Shown here: positions 22,526-30,047 of the stretch, piece by piece
Position numbering within the stretch: position 1 is the first letter of the stretch
Layout: the number at the start of each line of letters is the position of its first letter
Assembly (NCBI GenBank): GCA_947455455.1
Contig: CANGOE010000017.1
Span: forward strand, 1 to 43,363
Direction of reading: 5' to 3'
Origin: Hyphomicrobiales bacterium
GTDB taxonomy: Bacteria; Pseudomonadota; Alphaproteobacteria; Rhizobiales; Beijerinckiaceae
Length of the DNA: 43,363 nucleotides
The notes under the pieces: generated by a model
The model's database searches: none
The model's input: only the letters and a program-made list of their open reading frames with translations
Told to the model about the DNA's origin: nothing
Translations under genes and position numbers: made by a program

Positions 22526-25030
22526 ATGAAATCCGTGGTTTTTGTTTCATCCAAAATGGACGTCGGCGCCAAATTGAGCGTTGGCGTGTGCACCCTCGCG
22601 CTGTTGGCCGGACTTGGTGCTTTTTCAAGCCCTGCCCGGGCTTTGGATGTGACCACGGTGACGACCGGAACTGCAGGGTCGGTCGGAGCGACAGGATCTG
22701 TGAACCATGGCATTGACGGTGTTGATGGCGTTATGCCCAGCGATCCCGGTACCGATGGTGGAAGTGGTCAGACAGGCGGTACAGGTGCGACCGGTGGCAA
22801 TGGTGTTGCGGCTGTAACCCAGGCAGGAGGTGTCATTACCAATTCCAGCACGATTACCGGTGGCTTGGGTGGCGCGGGTGGCGCAGGCGGCGCAGGCGGC
22901 AATGGCGGCAATGGCGGCAACGGCGTTTTTGGCGCGAATGGCATGATACCGGGTTATTCGGGTGGTTCTGGTGGTGACGGCGGTAACGGTGGCACCGGCG
23001 GTAACGGCGGCAATGGCGGCGCAGGCGGCAATGGCGGCGCCGGTATTAGCGGCTCGGCCCTCACGATCACCAATTCAGGCACCATCAGGGGTGGCGCTGG
23101 CGGAGCGGCCGGTGCGGGTGGCGCAATCGGCAATGGCGGCATCGGTGGCAATGGCGGTGATGGCGGCGGTGGCGCTGGGGGTGACCCAGGTACCCCGAAT
23201 GGGGGTGCCGGCGGCGCGGGTGGTAATGGCGGCGTTGGTGGTAACGGGAAAATTGCAGGTACGGGTGGTAACGGCGGCAACGGGGCCACGGGTGGAGCGG
23301 CCTATGTCGGTGGTAGTTCTGTCGGTGGTTCGGGTGGTGCCGGGGGTAACGGCGGCAATGCCGGTTACGGGATCTCTTCAGCCGGAACAGCCGGTTTGGG
23401 CGGTGCTGGTGCGCAAGGTGGCGCGGGTGATCCTACGCCGACCAATGATGGCGCTACAGGCCCAACCGGGGCAACCGGTGTCAATCAACCGGTGACGACA
23501 GCGGCAGTTCTCGGACTGACCTCGGGTGCAGGCGGTGTAGGCGGCAACGGTGCCGCAGGGATTTTGCTGACCAGCGGGACCAACAGCATTACCAATACAG
23601 CCACAGGAACCATTCAGGGCGGTGATGGCGGAGCCTTTGCCAATGGCGGCCACGGGGTCGATCTCAGCGGTGGCACGTTGACCATTGTCAATATGGGAAC
23701 GATTCTGGGCGGTGCGGCCGGGTCTGGTGGCGGCACGGTGGGCTATGGCATCAATGTGTCAGGCGGTGCCACGGTGACATCCTTGACCAACGCACAAGGT
23801 GGCGGCACGCCGCTCACCTATAACGGTGCATTGCCGACCAATTATTATATCTATGTCACCTCAGTCACCAGTTACGGCAAGCTGGTTGTCACCAATCCTA
23901 CAGGGACACTGACATTCGGTGTCGATGGCGGCTCAACGCTGGCTGGCAACCGTTATACCAATGTGTTGACCGGTGTGAGTGCAACAGACATTACCAATGA
24001 AGAAACCGATACCACAACCGGTAATATTTCATGGAAACTCACAGCAAACGGTGCGTCCGATACGTGGGATCTGTTGGTGACTCTGCTTGGTCCAGATGCC
24101 GCCAATACCCTGTCGACGCTGACGCGCAACGGCTTCCTGGTTCGTGATGCTCTGACCCAGCGTGTCGCCGGCATTACCAATGCGATGGATTATGATTGCC
24201 GCGATTTCAGCGGAAACAATCTCTGCGTGAGCTTCCAGGCCCGTTACACAGGGTTTGACGGCATGAGCGACGGGGCAGGTGTGTTGACGGCGGCCTACCG
24301 TCTCGACAACAATCTCCGTGTTGGCGTCTTCATCGACCAGCGGGCAGTTCAAACCAAGAAGACCGGCATTGACTATTCCGGTGACATGCCGACAGTCGGG
24401 GCGTTCCTCGGCTATGCGCAACGTGCGGATGGGACCGGCTTGCAGGCCAAGCTGGCGGGTGCGGCCAATACGGGCAAGATCACGGCAACGCGTGATACTT
24501 TGCTGGCCAATACCGAAGCGGGTTCGGGCAAGAGCAGTCTGAATAGCTGGGCGCTGGCGGCTGAAATGGGCTGGGGCGTGGCCATCGGCAAAAGCCTGCT
24601 TGCAACCCCTTATGTCGGCTTGCGCTATACCGATGTGACCCGTGGTTCTTACACGGAAACAGTGACAGCGGATGTGACCAGCCCGCTGTCTTACTCCAGC
24701 TTCTATCAGCGCCAGACCACTGCCACGGCCGGTGTTCGCTTCGCTGGTCTGCTGACAGACCGTTTGGGCTATCAGATCGGTCTGGGAGGCGAATATGATG
24801 TTGGCCGCAACGCCAACCATTATGCCGGGACCAGCACGATTTCTGGCCTTGAAACCTTCTCGGTCAACACCAACACGACCGTGAACCGCTTGCGCGCCAG
24901 TGCATCGGCCGGGCTGGCCTTTGCCCTCGACAAGAACCAGAAGTTGACCACCAGCGTCTCGGTCCGTCAGCAGGCTTACAGCTCACAGCCAAGCGTCAAT
25001 GTGATGGCTGGATACCAGATCGGTTTCTGA
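22526..25030 (+). CDS. autotransporter with Gly/Asn-rich passenger (paralogue 1)
   Basis: This 834-residue protein is predicted to be a type V-secreted surface protein. A signal peptide covers residues 1-39, cleaved after ARA. Residues 78-343 are dominated by GGxGGNGG-type repeats, interrupted by ITNSGTIxGG units typical of autotransporter beta-solenoids (near 110, 183 and 390). A linker with LTNAQGG...LTYNGALPTNYYIYVTSVTSYGKL follows. The C-terminal 280 residues form the beta-barrel and end in F, the usual assembly signal. One short stretch, GATGPTGATG, is collagen-like. GGAG at 22515-22518 fixes ATG 22526. It is a paralogue of the gene at 26799, sharing barrel motifs such as NNLRVGxxxDQ. 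A terminator follows. Confidence 0.88.
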   Translation: MKSVVFVSSKMDVGAKLSVGVCTLALLAGLGAFSSPARALDVTTVTTGTAGSVGATGSVNHGIDGVDGVMPSDPGTDGGSGQTGGTGATGGNGVAAVTQAGGVITNSSTITGGLGGAGGAGGAGGNGGNGGNGVFGANGMIPGYSGGSGGDGGNGGTGGNGGNGGAGGNGGAGISGSALTITNSGTIRGGAGGAAGAGGAIGNGGIGGNGGDGGGGAGGDPGTPNGGAGGAGGNGGVGGNGKIAGTGGNGGNGATGGAAYVGGSSVGGSGGAGGNGGNAGYGISSAGTAGLGGAGAQGGAGDPTPTNDGATGPTGATGVNQPVTTAAVLGLTSGAGGVGGNGAAGILLTSGTNSITNTATGTIQGGDGGAFANGGHGVDLSGGTLTIVNMGTILGGAAGSGGGTVGYGINVSGGATVTSLTNAQGGGTPLTYNGALPTNYYIYVTSVTSYGKLVVTNPTGTLTFGVDGGSTLAGNRYTNVLTGVSATDITNEETDTTTGNISWKLTANGASDTWDLLVTLLGPDAANTLSTLTRNGFLVRDALTQRVAGITNAMDYDCRDFSGNNLCVSFQARYTGFDGMSDGAGVLTAAYRLDNNLRVGVFIDQRAVQTKKTGIDYSGDMPTVGAFLGYAQRADGTGLQAKLAGAANTGKITATRDTLLANTEAGSGKSSLNSWALAAEMGWGVAIGKSLLATPYVGLRYTDVTRGSYTETVTADVTSPLSYSSFYQRQTTATAGVRFAGLLTDRLGYQIGLGGEYDVGRNANHYAGTSTISGLETFSVNTNTTVNRLRASASAGLAFALDKNQKLTTSVSVRQQAYSSQPSVNVMAGYQIGF
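22756..23555 (+). repeat. glycine-rich in-frame repeat tract in autotransporter 1
   Basis: This stretch is built of imperfect 9-base units such as GGCGGCAAT and GGCGGCGCA (Gly-Gly-Asn, Gly-Gly-Ala). Near 22870-22925 several nearly identical units stand in tandem. Because the period is a multiple of three, gain or loss of units would keep the frame and change passenger length. Confidence 0.8.
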
Positions 25031-25055
25031 CACTGAAGTGCCGGACAATGCATCA

Positions 25056-25079
25056 AACCCCGCTCCGGCGGGGTTTTTT
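25056..25079 (+). terminator. Rho-independent terminator after autotransporter 1
   Basis: AACCCCGC pairs perfectly with GCGGGGTT around a TCCG loop and is followed by a run of Ts to 25079. It is 26 bases after the stop codon. Confidence 0.92.
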
Positions 25080-25259
25080 GTTGCTTCGCGGGCGGCAAGA
25101 TGACTGTTCGTGTATTGATCCGTGGAAGGAAAAACAATTTGCAATTGAACTCTAACTCAAAGTAAATGCGTTCGATGACAGGGCAGATCTGTTTCGATGT
25201 TTTGACGTAATACGGCGAGCGATCGAGCCCTCTGGATCGGCAAGCCGAGGACCAATTCC

Positions 25260-26072
25260 ATGAAAAACATTCACTTCATTTCAGGACTGCCGCGCTCCGG
25301 CTCGACTTTGCTGTCGGCGATACTGACGCAAAATCCGAGATTCAAAGCCCATATGAGCGGGCCTGTCGCCGGTCTGATTGGCAATTTGCTGGAGGGCATG
25401 AGCGGGAAAAACGAATTCTCGGTTTTTATTGATGATGATCAGCGGGAGCGGATTCTGAAATCCGTGATCGATGCCTATTATGCCGACCAATCAGACAAGG
25501 TTGTGTTCGACACCAGCCGCAGTTGGTGTGCGCGGATGGCCTTGCTGGAAAAGCTCTATCCCGAAGGCAAGATTATTGCCTGCGTGCGCCATGTTTCGTG
25601 GGTTGTCGACAGCATCGAGCAACTGGTCCAGAAAAACGTCTTTCAACCCTCGTCCATTTTCCATTATCTCGCAGGGGGAACCGTCTATTCCCGCGCCGAT
25701 GGTGTGGCGGGTGGGGATGGCATGGTTGGTTATGCCTATAACGCGCTCAAGCAGGCCTATTATTCCAAATTCGCGGCGGGCCGTTTGATTCTCGTCCAGT
25801 ACGAGACGCTGACGGCCAATCCCGAAGCCGTGATTGCCCAACTCTATGACTTTTTGGGCGAACGCCCTTTCAAGCATGATTTCAACAATCTGCAATTCGA
25901 TGCATCTGAATTCGATACCCGAAGTGGCACGCCGGGCCTGCACACCATCCGCAAGAGCATCAGCAGAGCCGATCGGCAATCCGCCTTGCCGCCCGATGTA
26001 TTCCGTCGATTCGAAAATGATCAGTTCTGGCTCAACCCGGCCATGCTCCGGCATGATATCCGGCTGATCTGA
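25260..26072 (+). CDS. sulfotransferase family protein
   Basis: This 270-residue protein is predicted to move a sulfuryl group from PAPS onto an acceptor such as a sugar or tyrosine. GLPRSGSTLL (9-18) is the PAPS 5'-phosphosulfate loop. IIACVRHVSWVVDSIEQLV corresponds to the 3'-phosphate-binding segment with its conserved Arg and Ser, and LILVQYETLTANPE is also typical. No signal peptide is seen, so it acts in the cytoplasm. GAGG at 25247-25250 precedes ATG 25260. It sits alone between the two autotransporter genes. The acceptor is unknown; a surface glycan or surface protein is suggested by context only. Confidence 0.85.
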   Translation: MKNIHFISGLPRSGSTLLSAILTQNPRFKAHMSGPVAGLIGNLLEGMSGKNEFSVFIDDDQRERILKSVIDAYYADQSDKVVFDTSRSWCARMALLEKLYPEGKIIACVRHVSWVVDSIEQLVQKNVFQPSSIFHYLAGGTVYSRADGVAGGDGMVGYAYNALKQAYYSKFAAGRLILVQYETLTANPEAVIAQLYDFLGERPFKHDFNNLQFDASEFDTRSGTPGLHTIRKSISRADRQSALPPDVFRRFENDQFWLNPAMLRHDIRLI

Positions 26073-26798
26073 GCCATTTCATCCGATTATCATTCGTCCA
26101 GTCTCGCCGAGATTGGTCGACCACAGGGATCCTTGCCGACCTGCTGTCGTGGGCATATGTAGTAGGGTTCGGATGCAAGTCTATAGTGAGGCTTTGCAAT
26201 AAAAATTGGTCAATAGAAACGAGATCGTTTGTCGGACTCTGGGGCAGTACACTTAGTCTTTATTTCCATCTGATTTATACAATAGTCGTAACGCCTGCTA
26301 AAAATGGCCTTGCCGCAATTAAGGGTTTGAACACCAATCTGGAAGGCCTCTCAAACAGGATTTGGCTATTGTTATTGCAGGGATTTTTTTCAATGAAACG
26401 GGCACGCCATCATTTTAAGATGTAAAAGCCGTAAAAAACTCACAATTTGTGATGGACAGGAAATTCACCGTTTGTTATGAAATATTGGAAGGTAAAAAGG
26501 TATTTCGGGTGAATTTTATCCTGAAGTCGGGTTTATTTTGTGAATAAATCCAGACTAAGCCTTGTGAAAACAAGGACCTGAAGTTGCCTGATCGGGCTTA
26601 AAACTCGGACCGGACGCGGTTTGGAAGCGGTTTTGAGACTTGGAAGAGACAGTGTTGGGTCGGCAGGGAATTATTCGGGACTGATAGTCTTGGTATGAGG
26701 CCAGATCGATCAAGCGTGATGAGTTGGGCTTAGTTCTAAAGCCCGTGTGTTGTAACGAGGAAACGGGGTTCGCCCTGTCAATAGAGTGAGTAGTGTGC
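26073..26798. other. 726-base intergenic region upstream of autotransporter 2
   Basis: No gene is supported here; the short open frames lack ribosome-binding sites and family features. The region contains an inverted repeat (26457-26523). It probably holds the promoter and leader of the second autotransporter. A small RNA cannot be excluded. Confidence 0.6.
26457..26523. promoter_or_regulatory. long inverted repeat upstream of autotransporter 2
   Basis: AAATTCACC (26461-26469) and GGTGAATTT (26508-26516) are perfect inverse copies separated by 38 bases. The arms extend to CAGG (26457-26460) and CCTG (26520-26523) with a three-base bulge. They lie about 280 bases before the start codon of autotransporter 2 and could be an operator pair or a leader stem. 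Confidence 0.4.
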
Positions 26799-29700
26799 AT
26801 GTTGTATAATGGTTCCGCGTCTTTCAGCTTGGCCGAAGCCAAGTCTTTCAAAACATCCCGCAAGGCCCTGTTGAGCGCATCAGTCTCGCTCTCGGCTTTG
26901 ATGTTCGTTGCCGCCGGAGCCATGAACACTGCACAAGCGCAGACGGTTGTCGATGATACCTATCTCGCGGCTAATGCTGGCGTTTATGACAACACAACCG
27001 GTGCAACCGGTTTGGCAGGTGCCGCAGGTAGCCCTGCAGGTTCCGCTGGTGGTGCTGGTGGTGGTGGTAGCGGTGGTACAGCAGGCACAACCGGTGCAAC
27101 CGGTGTGAATGGTGCCACGGGTGCGACAAGTTCTCCTGGCGTAACAGCTGGTGCCTCCGGTGGTGCAGGTGGCGGGGCCATTGTTGTCTCGGTGACAGGC
27201 GCAACTGCCGGGACCTTGAATAACACGAGCACGATCACCGGTGGTACGGGTGGTACGGGCGCGATCGCTGGCGCTGGTGGCGCAGGTGGCGCTGGTGGTG
27301 CAGGTGGTGCTGGTGCAAATGGTCAAGCCGGCGGTGATGGCGCTTATGGCGCTGACGGTGCTTCTGGTGCAGGCGGTGCCGGTGGGACTGCAGGAACCGG
27401 TGGTACAGCTGGGACAACTGGCGCATCGGGTTTCGCGGGCGGTAACGGCGGCGCAGGCAGCAACGGTAGTGCTGGTGCTGCAGGTGGAGTGGGCGGCAGC
27501 GGTAGTGCTGGGATCAGCGTCAACATTGTGAGCGGTGCATCGCTGACCATCAACAACGGTTCTACGGGTGCAACCGCTGCATCGATCACCGGTGGTGCCG
27601 GTGGTCTCGGCGGTAACGGCGGTACCGGTGGTATTGGCGGCAACGGCGGTAACGGTGGTGCTGGTGGTAACGGTGGCGCTGGTGGCGCTGGCGGCGCTGG
27701 TGGCTACGGTGGTACCTACGGTGGTAACTCCGGCGAAACCGGCGGTAACGGTGGTGCTGGCGGCAACGGTGGTAACGGTGGCTTGGCTGGTATTGGTGGT
27801 CTCGGTGGCGCCGGTGGTAACGGCGGCAACGGTGGCGTTTCCGGCAATGGTGGTAATGGCGCCGCTGGTATCTATTTCGGTGGGACAGGCGCATCCGGCG
27901 CTTTGACCGTCAATAACTTCGGCACCATTACGGGTGGCGCAGGCGGCTTTGGCGGTGCAACCGGTGCGTCCGGCAGCACGGGTGCTACAGCAGGCGCAAC
28001 AGGCAGTGCAGGCAATGGCGGCGCTGGTGGCGTCGGTGGCGCTGGTGGTTACGGCCGCTTGGGCGGTGCTGGTGGTAACGGCGGTATCGGCGGTGTCGGT
28101 GCAACTGCAACCGGCGGTAATGCCGGCAATAACGGTGCACATGGTAACGGTGGTGATGGTGGTTACAGCACTGCCGGCTACACCGGTGGAGCAGGCGGTG
28201 CGCCTGGTGGTACCGGTGCTGTTGCAGGTGCGACAGGCGGCTACGTCGGTGCAATCGGTGCGACTGGCGATGGCTTCGGCGGCGTCGGTGGTAACGGCGG
28301 CAATGGCGGTAATGGCGCGATTGGTGGCCTCGGTGGTCAATCAGGTCAAGCTGGCGCTGGTGGGACTGCGGCCGGTACGGCTGGTATCGGCGGAGCAGGT
28401 ATCCTGTTCGCTGGTGAAACCGGTGCGACCTTGACCGTTTACAACGCTTCGACCGGGACAATTTCCGGTGGTGCAGGCTCCACAGGCGGCAACGGTATCG
28501 AGATCACTGGCGGGACTGCCACGATCGACAACCGCGGTCTGATCCTGGGCGGCTTGGGTTCAACCGCTGGCAACAACGGCTTCGGCATCATGGTGTCCGG
28601 CAATGGCGCGATTGATCATCTGACCAACGCACAGGGCGGTAACAACAACGCCCTGACCTATAACGGCACATTGCCAACCTACTACACAATCATCGCCGAC
28701 AATGCGACCAGCTATGGTCAGTTGTGGGTGACTGGTGCGGTTGGTCCTGATATGGCCGTGAACTTCGACACCACCAACTCGACAATCGGTAGAGAAGGCA
28801 ATCGCTTCACAACCCTGATCCATGCTGATGCGATCATGGGCGTGACGGGTATCACGGGCGCAACTGGTGCGGCCTTGAATGCGCGCGGTGATTGGGGTGG
28901 AACCTATCTGGGCAGCTCATGGCGCTTGACCCCGGGTTCGACGACCGGCTCCTATGACTTGATCTTCGGTGCTTACCCAGACAACACCAGAGCTTCGCTC
29001 GACTACACAGCGAAGCAGGTTGCCAGCGCTGTCGGCCTGCATACCAGCAAGCTCTACAGCGGGCTTGATCAGGATTGCCTGTCCTACTCGGGTAACACCT
29101 GCGTCTCGCTCGGTAGCCGCTTCACCAAGGTCAGCGGTAACGATGCAGACTCGGGCTACGGCTTCCTGTCCGCATCCCAGCGGGTCAATAACAACCTCCG
29201 TGTCGGCGGTTGGGTTGACCAGTCGATGGGTTCAGATACCCGCAACGGTCTGACCACCAAGAGCACTCTGCCATCATTCGGTGCCTTCGCGGTGTGGAAT
29301 GCAGAAAACGCCAATAAGGGCCTCGAAGTCCGCTTCTCCGGTGCTTATGGCGAAAGCAAGCTGAATATCCGCCGTGACGCGGTGTTCAGCCAGCCAGACG
29401 ATCTGTTCGGCTTCTCCGAACAGGGTGCTGGTGCGACCAAACTGCGGACCATCGCGGCACAGGGTCTCGTGAGCTATCACATCCCGATGGCTGACAAGTG
29501 GACAGTGACCCCATCGGCAGGCTTGCGCTTTACAAACCTGAAGATGAACTCCTACTCGGAAACAGCATCCGATGCGGTCTTCGATCCAATGCATTACACG
29601 GGGCTTTCGGGCAACACTGTGACAGCACTGGCAGGTGTTCGCATGATGGGCTACGTGGCTCCTAAGGTTGGCGTGTTCGCTTCGGCTGGTGTCGAACAGG

Positions 29701-29924
29701 ATATCCAGAACGGTGCATCGTCGATCACCGCAACGGGTCTCGACTCCTTCTCGCACAAGATGAATATCTCGAACACCAACAAGACCCATGGTAACTTCGG
29801 TGCCGGTACCTGGTATGAAATGACCAGCTCGACCAGCATCGGTGTGAACTTCAACTATCGCACCAACGTCACCAACAACAACAATGTCATGTCCGGCATG
29901 GTGACTTTGAAGGCTGGCTTCTAA
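26799..29924 (+). CDS. autotransporter with Gly/Asn/Thr-rich passenger (paralogue 2)
   Basis: This 1041-residue protein is the larger paralogue of the autotransporter at 22526. It has an extended signal peptide of about 47 residues, with SRKALLSASVSLSALMFVAAG as core and cleavage after AQA. Residues 67-535 are repeats of GGxGGNGG and GATG type, including collagen-like triplets such as GTTGATGVNGATGATS. Solenoid units LTVNNFGTITGGAGG and TIDNRGLILGGLGS are visible. A linker LTNAQGG...LTYNGTLPTYYTI precedes the C-terminal barrel (about 755-1041), which ends in F. Start choice is uncertain: GTG 26793 is also in frame, but ATG 26799 is the more normal codon. Codons are strongly biased to GGT, AAC and ACC, hinting at high expression. 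A strong terminator follows. Confidence 0.88.
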   Translation: MLYNGSASFSLAEAKSFKTSRKALLSASVSLSALMFVAAGAMNTAQAQTVVDDTYLAANAGVYDNTTGATGLAGAAGSPAGSAGGAGGGGSGGTAGTTGATGVNGATGATSSPGVTAGASGGAGGGAIVVSVTGATAGTLNNTSTITGGTGGTGAIAGAGGAGGAGGAGGAGANGQAGGDGAYGADGASGAGGAGGTAGTGGTAGTTGASGFAGGNGGAGSNGSAGAAGGVGGSGSAGISVNIVSGASLTINNGSTGATAASITGGAGGLGGNGGTGGIGGNGGNGGAGGNGGAGGAGGAGGYGGTYGGNSGETGGNGGAGGNGGNGGLAGIGGLGGAGGNGGNGGVSGNGGNGAAGIYFGGTGASGALTVNNFGTITGGAGGFGGATGASGSTGATAGATGSAGNGGAGGVGGAGGYGRLGGAGGNGGIGGVGATATGGNAGNNGAHGNGGDGGYSTAGYTGGAGGAPGGTGAVAGATGGYVGAIGATGDGFGGVGGNGGNGGNGAIGGLGGQSGQAGAGGTAAGTAGIGGAGILFAGETGATLTVYNASTGTISGGAGSTGGNGIEITGGTATIDNRGLILGGLGSTAGNNGFGIMVSGNGAIDHLTNAQGGNNNALTYNGTLPTYYTIIADNATSYGQLWVTGAVGPDMAVNFDTTNSTIGREGNRFTTLIHADAIMGVTGITGATGAALNARGDWGGTYLGSSWRLTPGSTTGSYDLIFGAYPDNTRASLDYTAKQVASAVGLHTSKLYSGLDQDCLSYSGNTCVSLGSRFTKVSGNDADSGYGFLSASQRVNNNLRVGGWVDQSMGSDTRNGLTTKSTLPSFGAFAVWNAENANKGLEVRFSGAYGESKLNIRRDAVFSQPDDLFGFSEQGAGATKLRTIAAQGLVSYHIPMADKWTVTPSAGLRFTNLKMNSYSETASDAVFDPMHYTGLSGNTVTALAGVRMMGYVAPKVGVFASAGVEQDIQNGASSITATGLDSFSHKMNISNTNKTHGNFGAGTWYEMTSSTSIGVNFNYRTNVTNNNNVMSGMVTLKAGF
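26999..28403 (+). repeat. glycine-rich in-frame repeat tract in autotransporter 2
   Basis: About 1.4 kb consists of imperfect 9-base units such as GGTAACGGT and GGTGGTAAC, with collagen-like GCAACCGGT (Ala-Thr-Gly) units near its start. The translated pattern is Gly-Gly-Asn and Gly-Ala-Thr. The antisense strand is open over long distances purely because of this composition. Confidence 0.8.
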
Positions 29925-29942
29925 GCCTTAACCAAATAAAAG

Positions 29943-29980
29943 GGGCCAGTTAGCCATCAGGCTAGCTGGCCCTTTTTTTT
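29943..29980 (+). terminator. Rho-independent terminator after autotransporter 2
   Basis: GGGCCAGTTAGCC pairs with GGCTAGCTGGCCC over 13 bases (one wobble) around ATCA, followed by eight Ts (29973-29980). It is a very strong terminator, 19 bases after the stop codon. Confidence 0.94.
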
Positions 29981-30047
29981 GAAGCCCATAAGCAGGGCCA
30001 AGTATTTTTGAAAACTGATTTTGAATTGGAATATCGGGAAGAAAACC

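Noticed and set aside
26186-26425. 79-residue open frame in the gap before autotransporter 2
   Set aside because: There is no ribosome-binding site, no family resemblance and no conserved feature; it is probably chance in AT-rich DNA.
26880-28340. 486-residue Thr/Cys/Ala-rich open frame antisense to autotransporter 2
   Set aside because: It arises from the GGT/GGC repeats read backwards (ACC/GCC codons). It has low complexity and no independent start signal.
22756-28403. mycobacterial PE-PGRS proteins
   Set aside because: The glycine repeats look similar, but both proteins have Gram-negative signal peptides and C-terminal autotransporter barrels and lack a PE domain.
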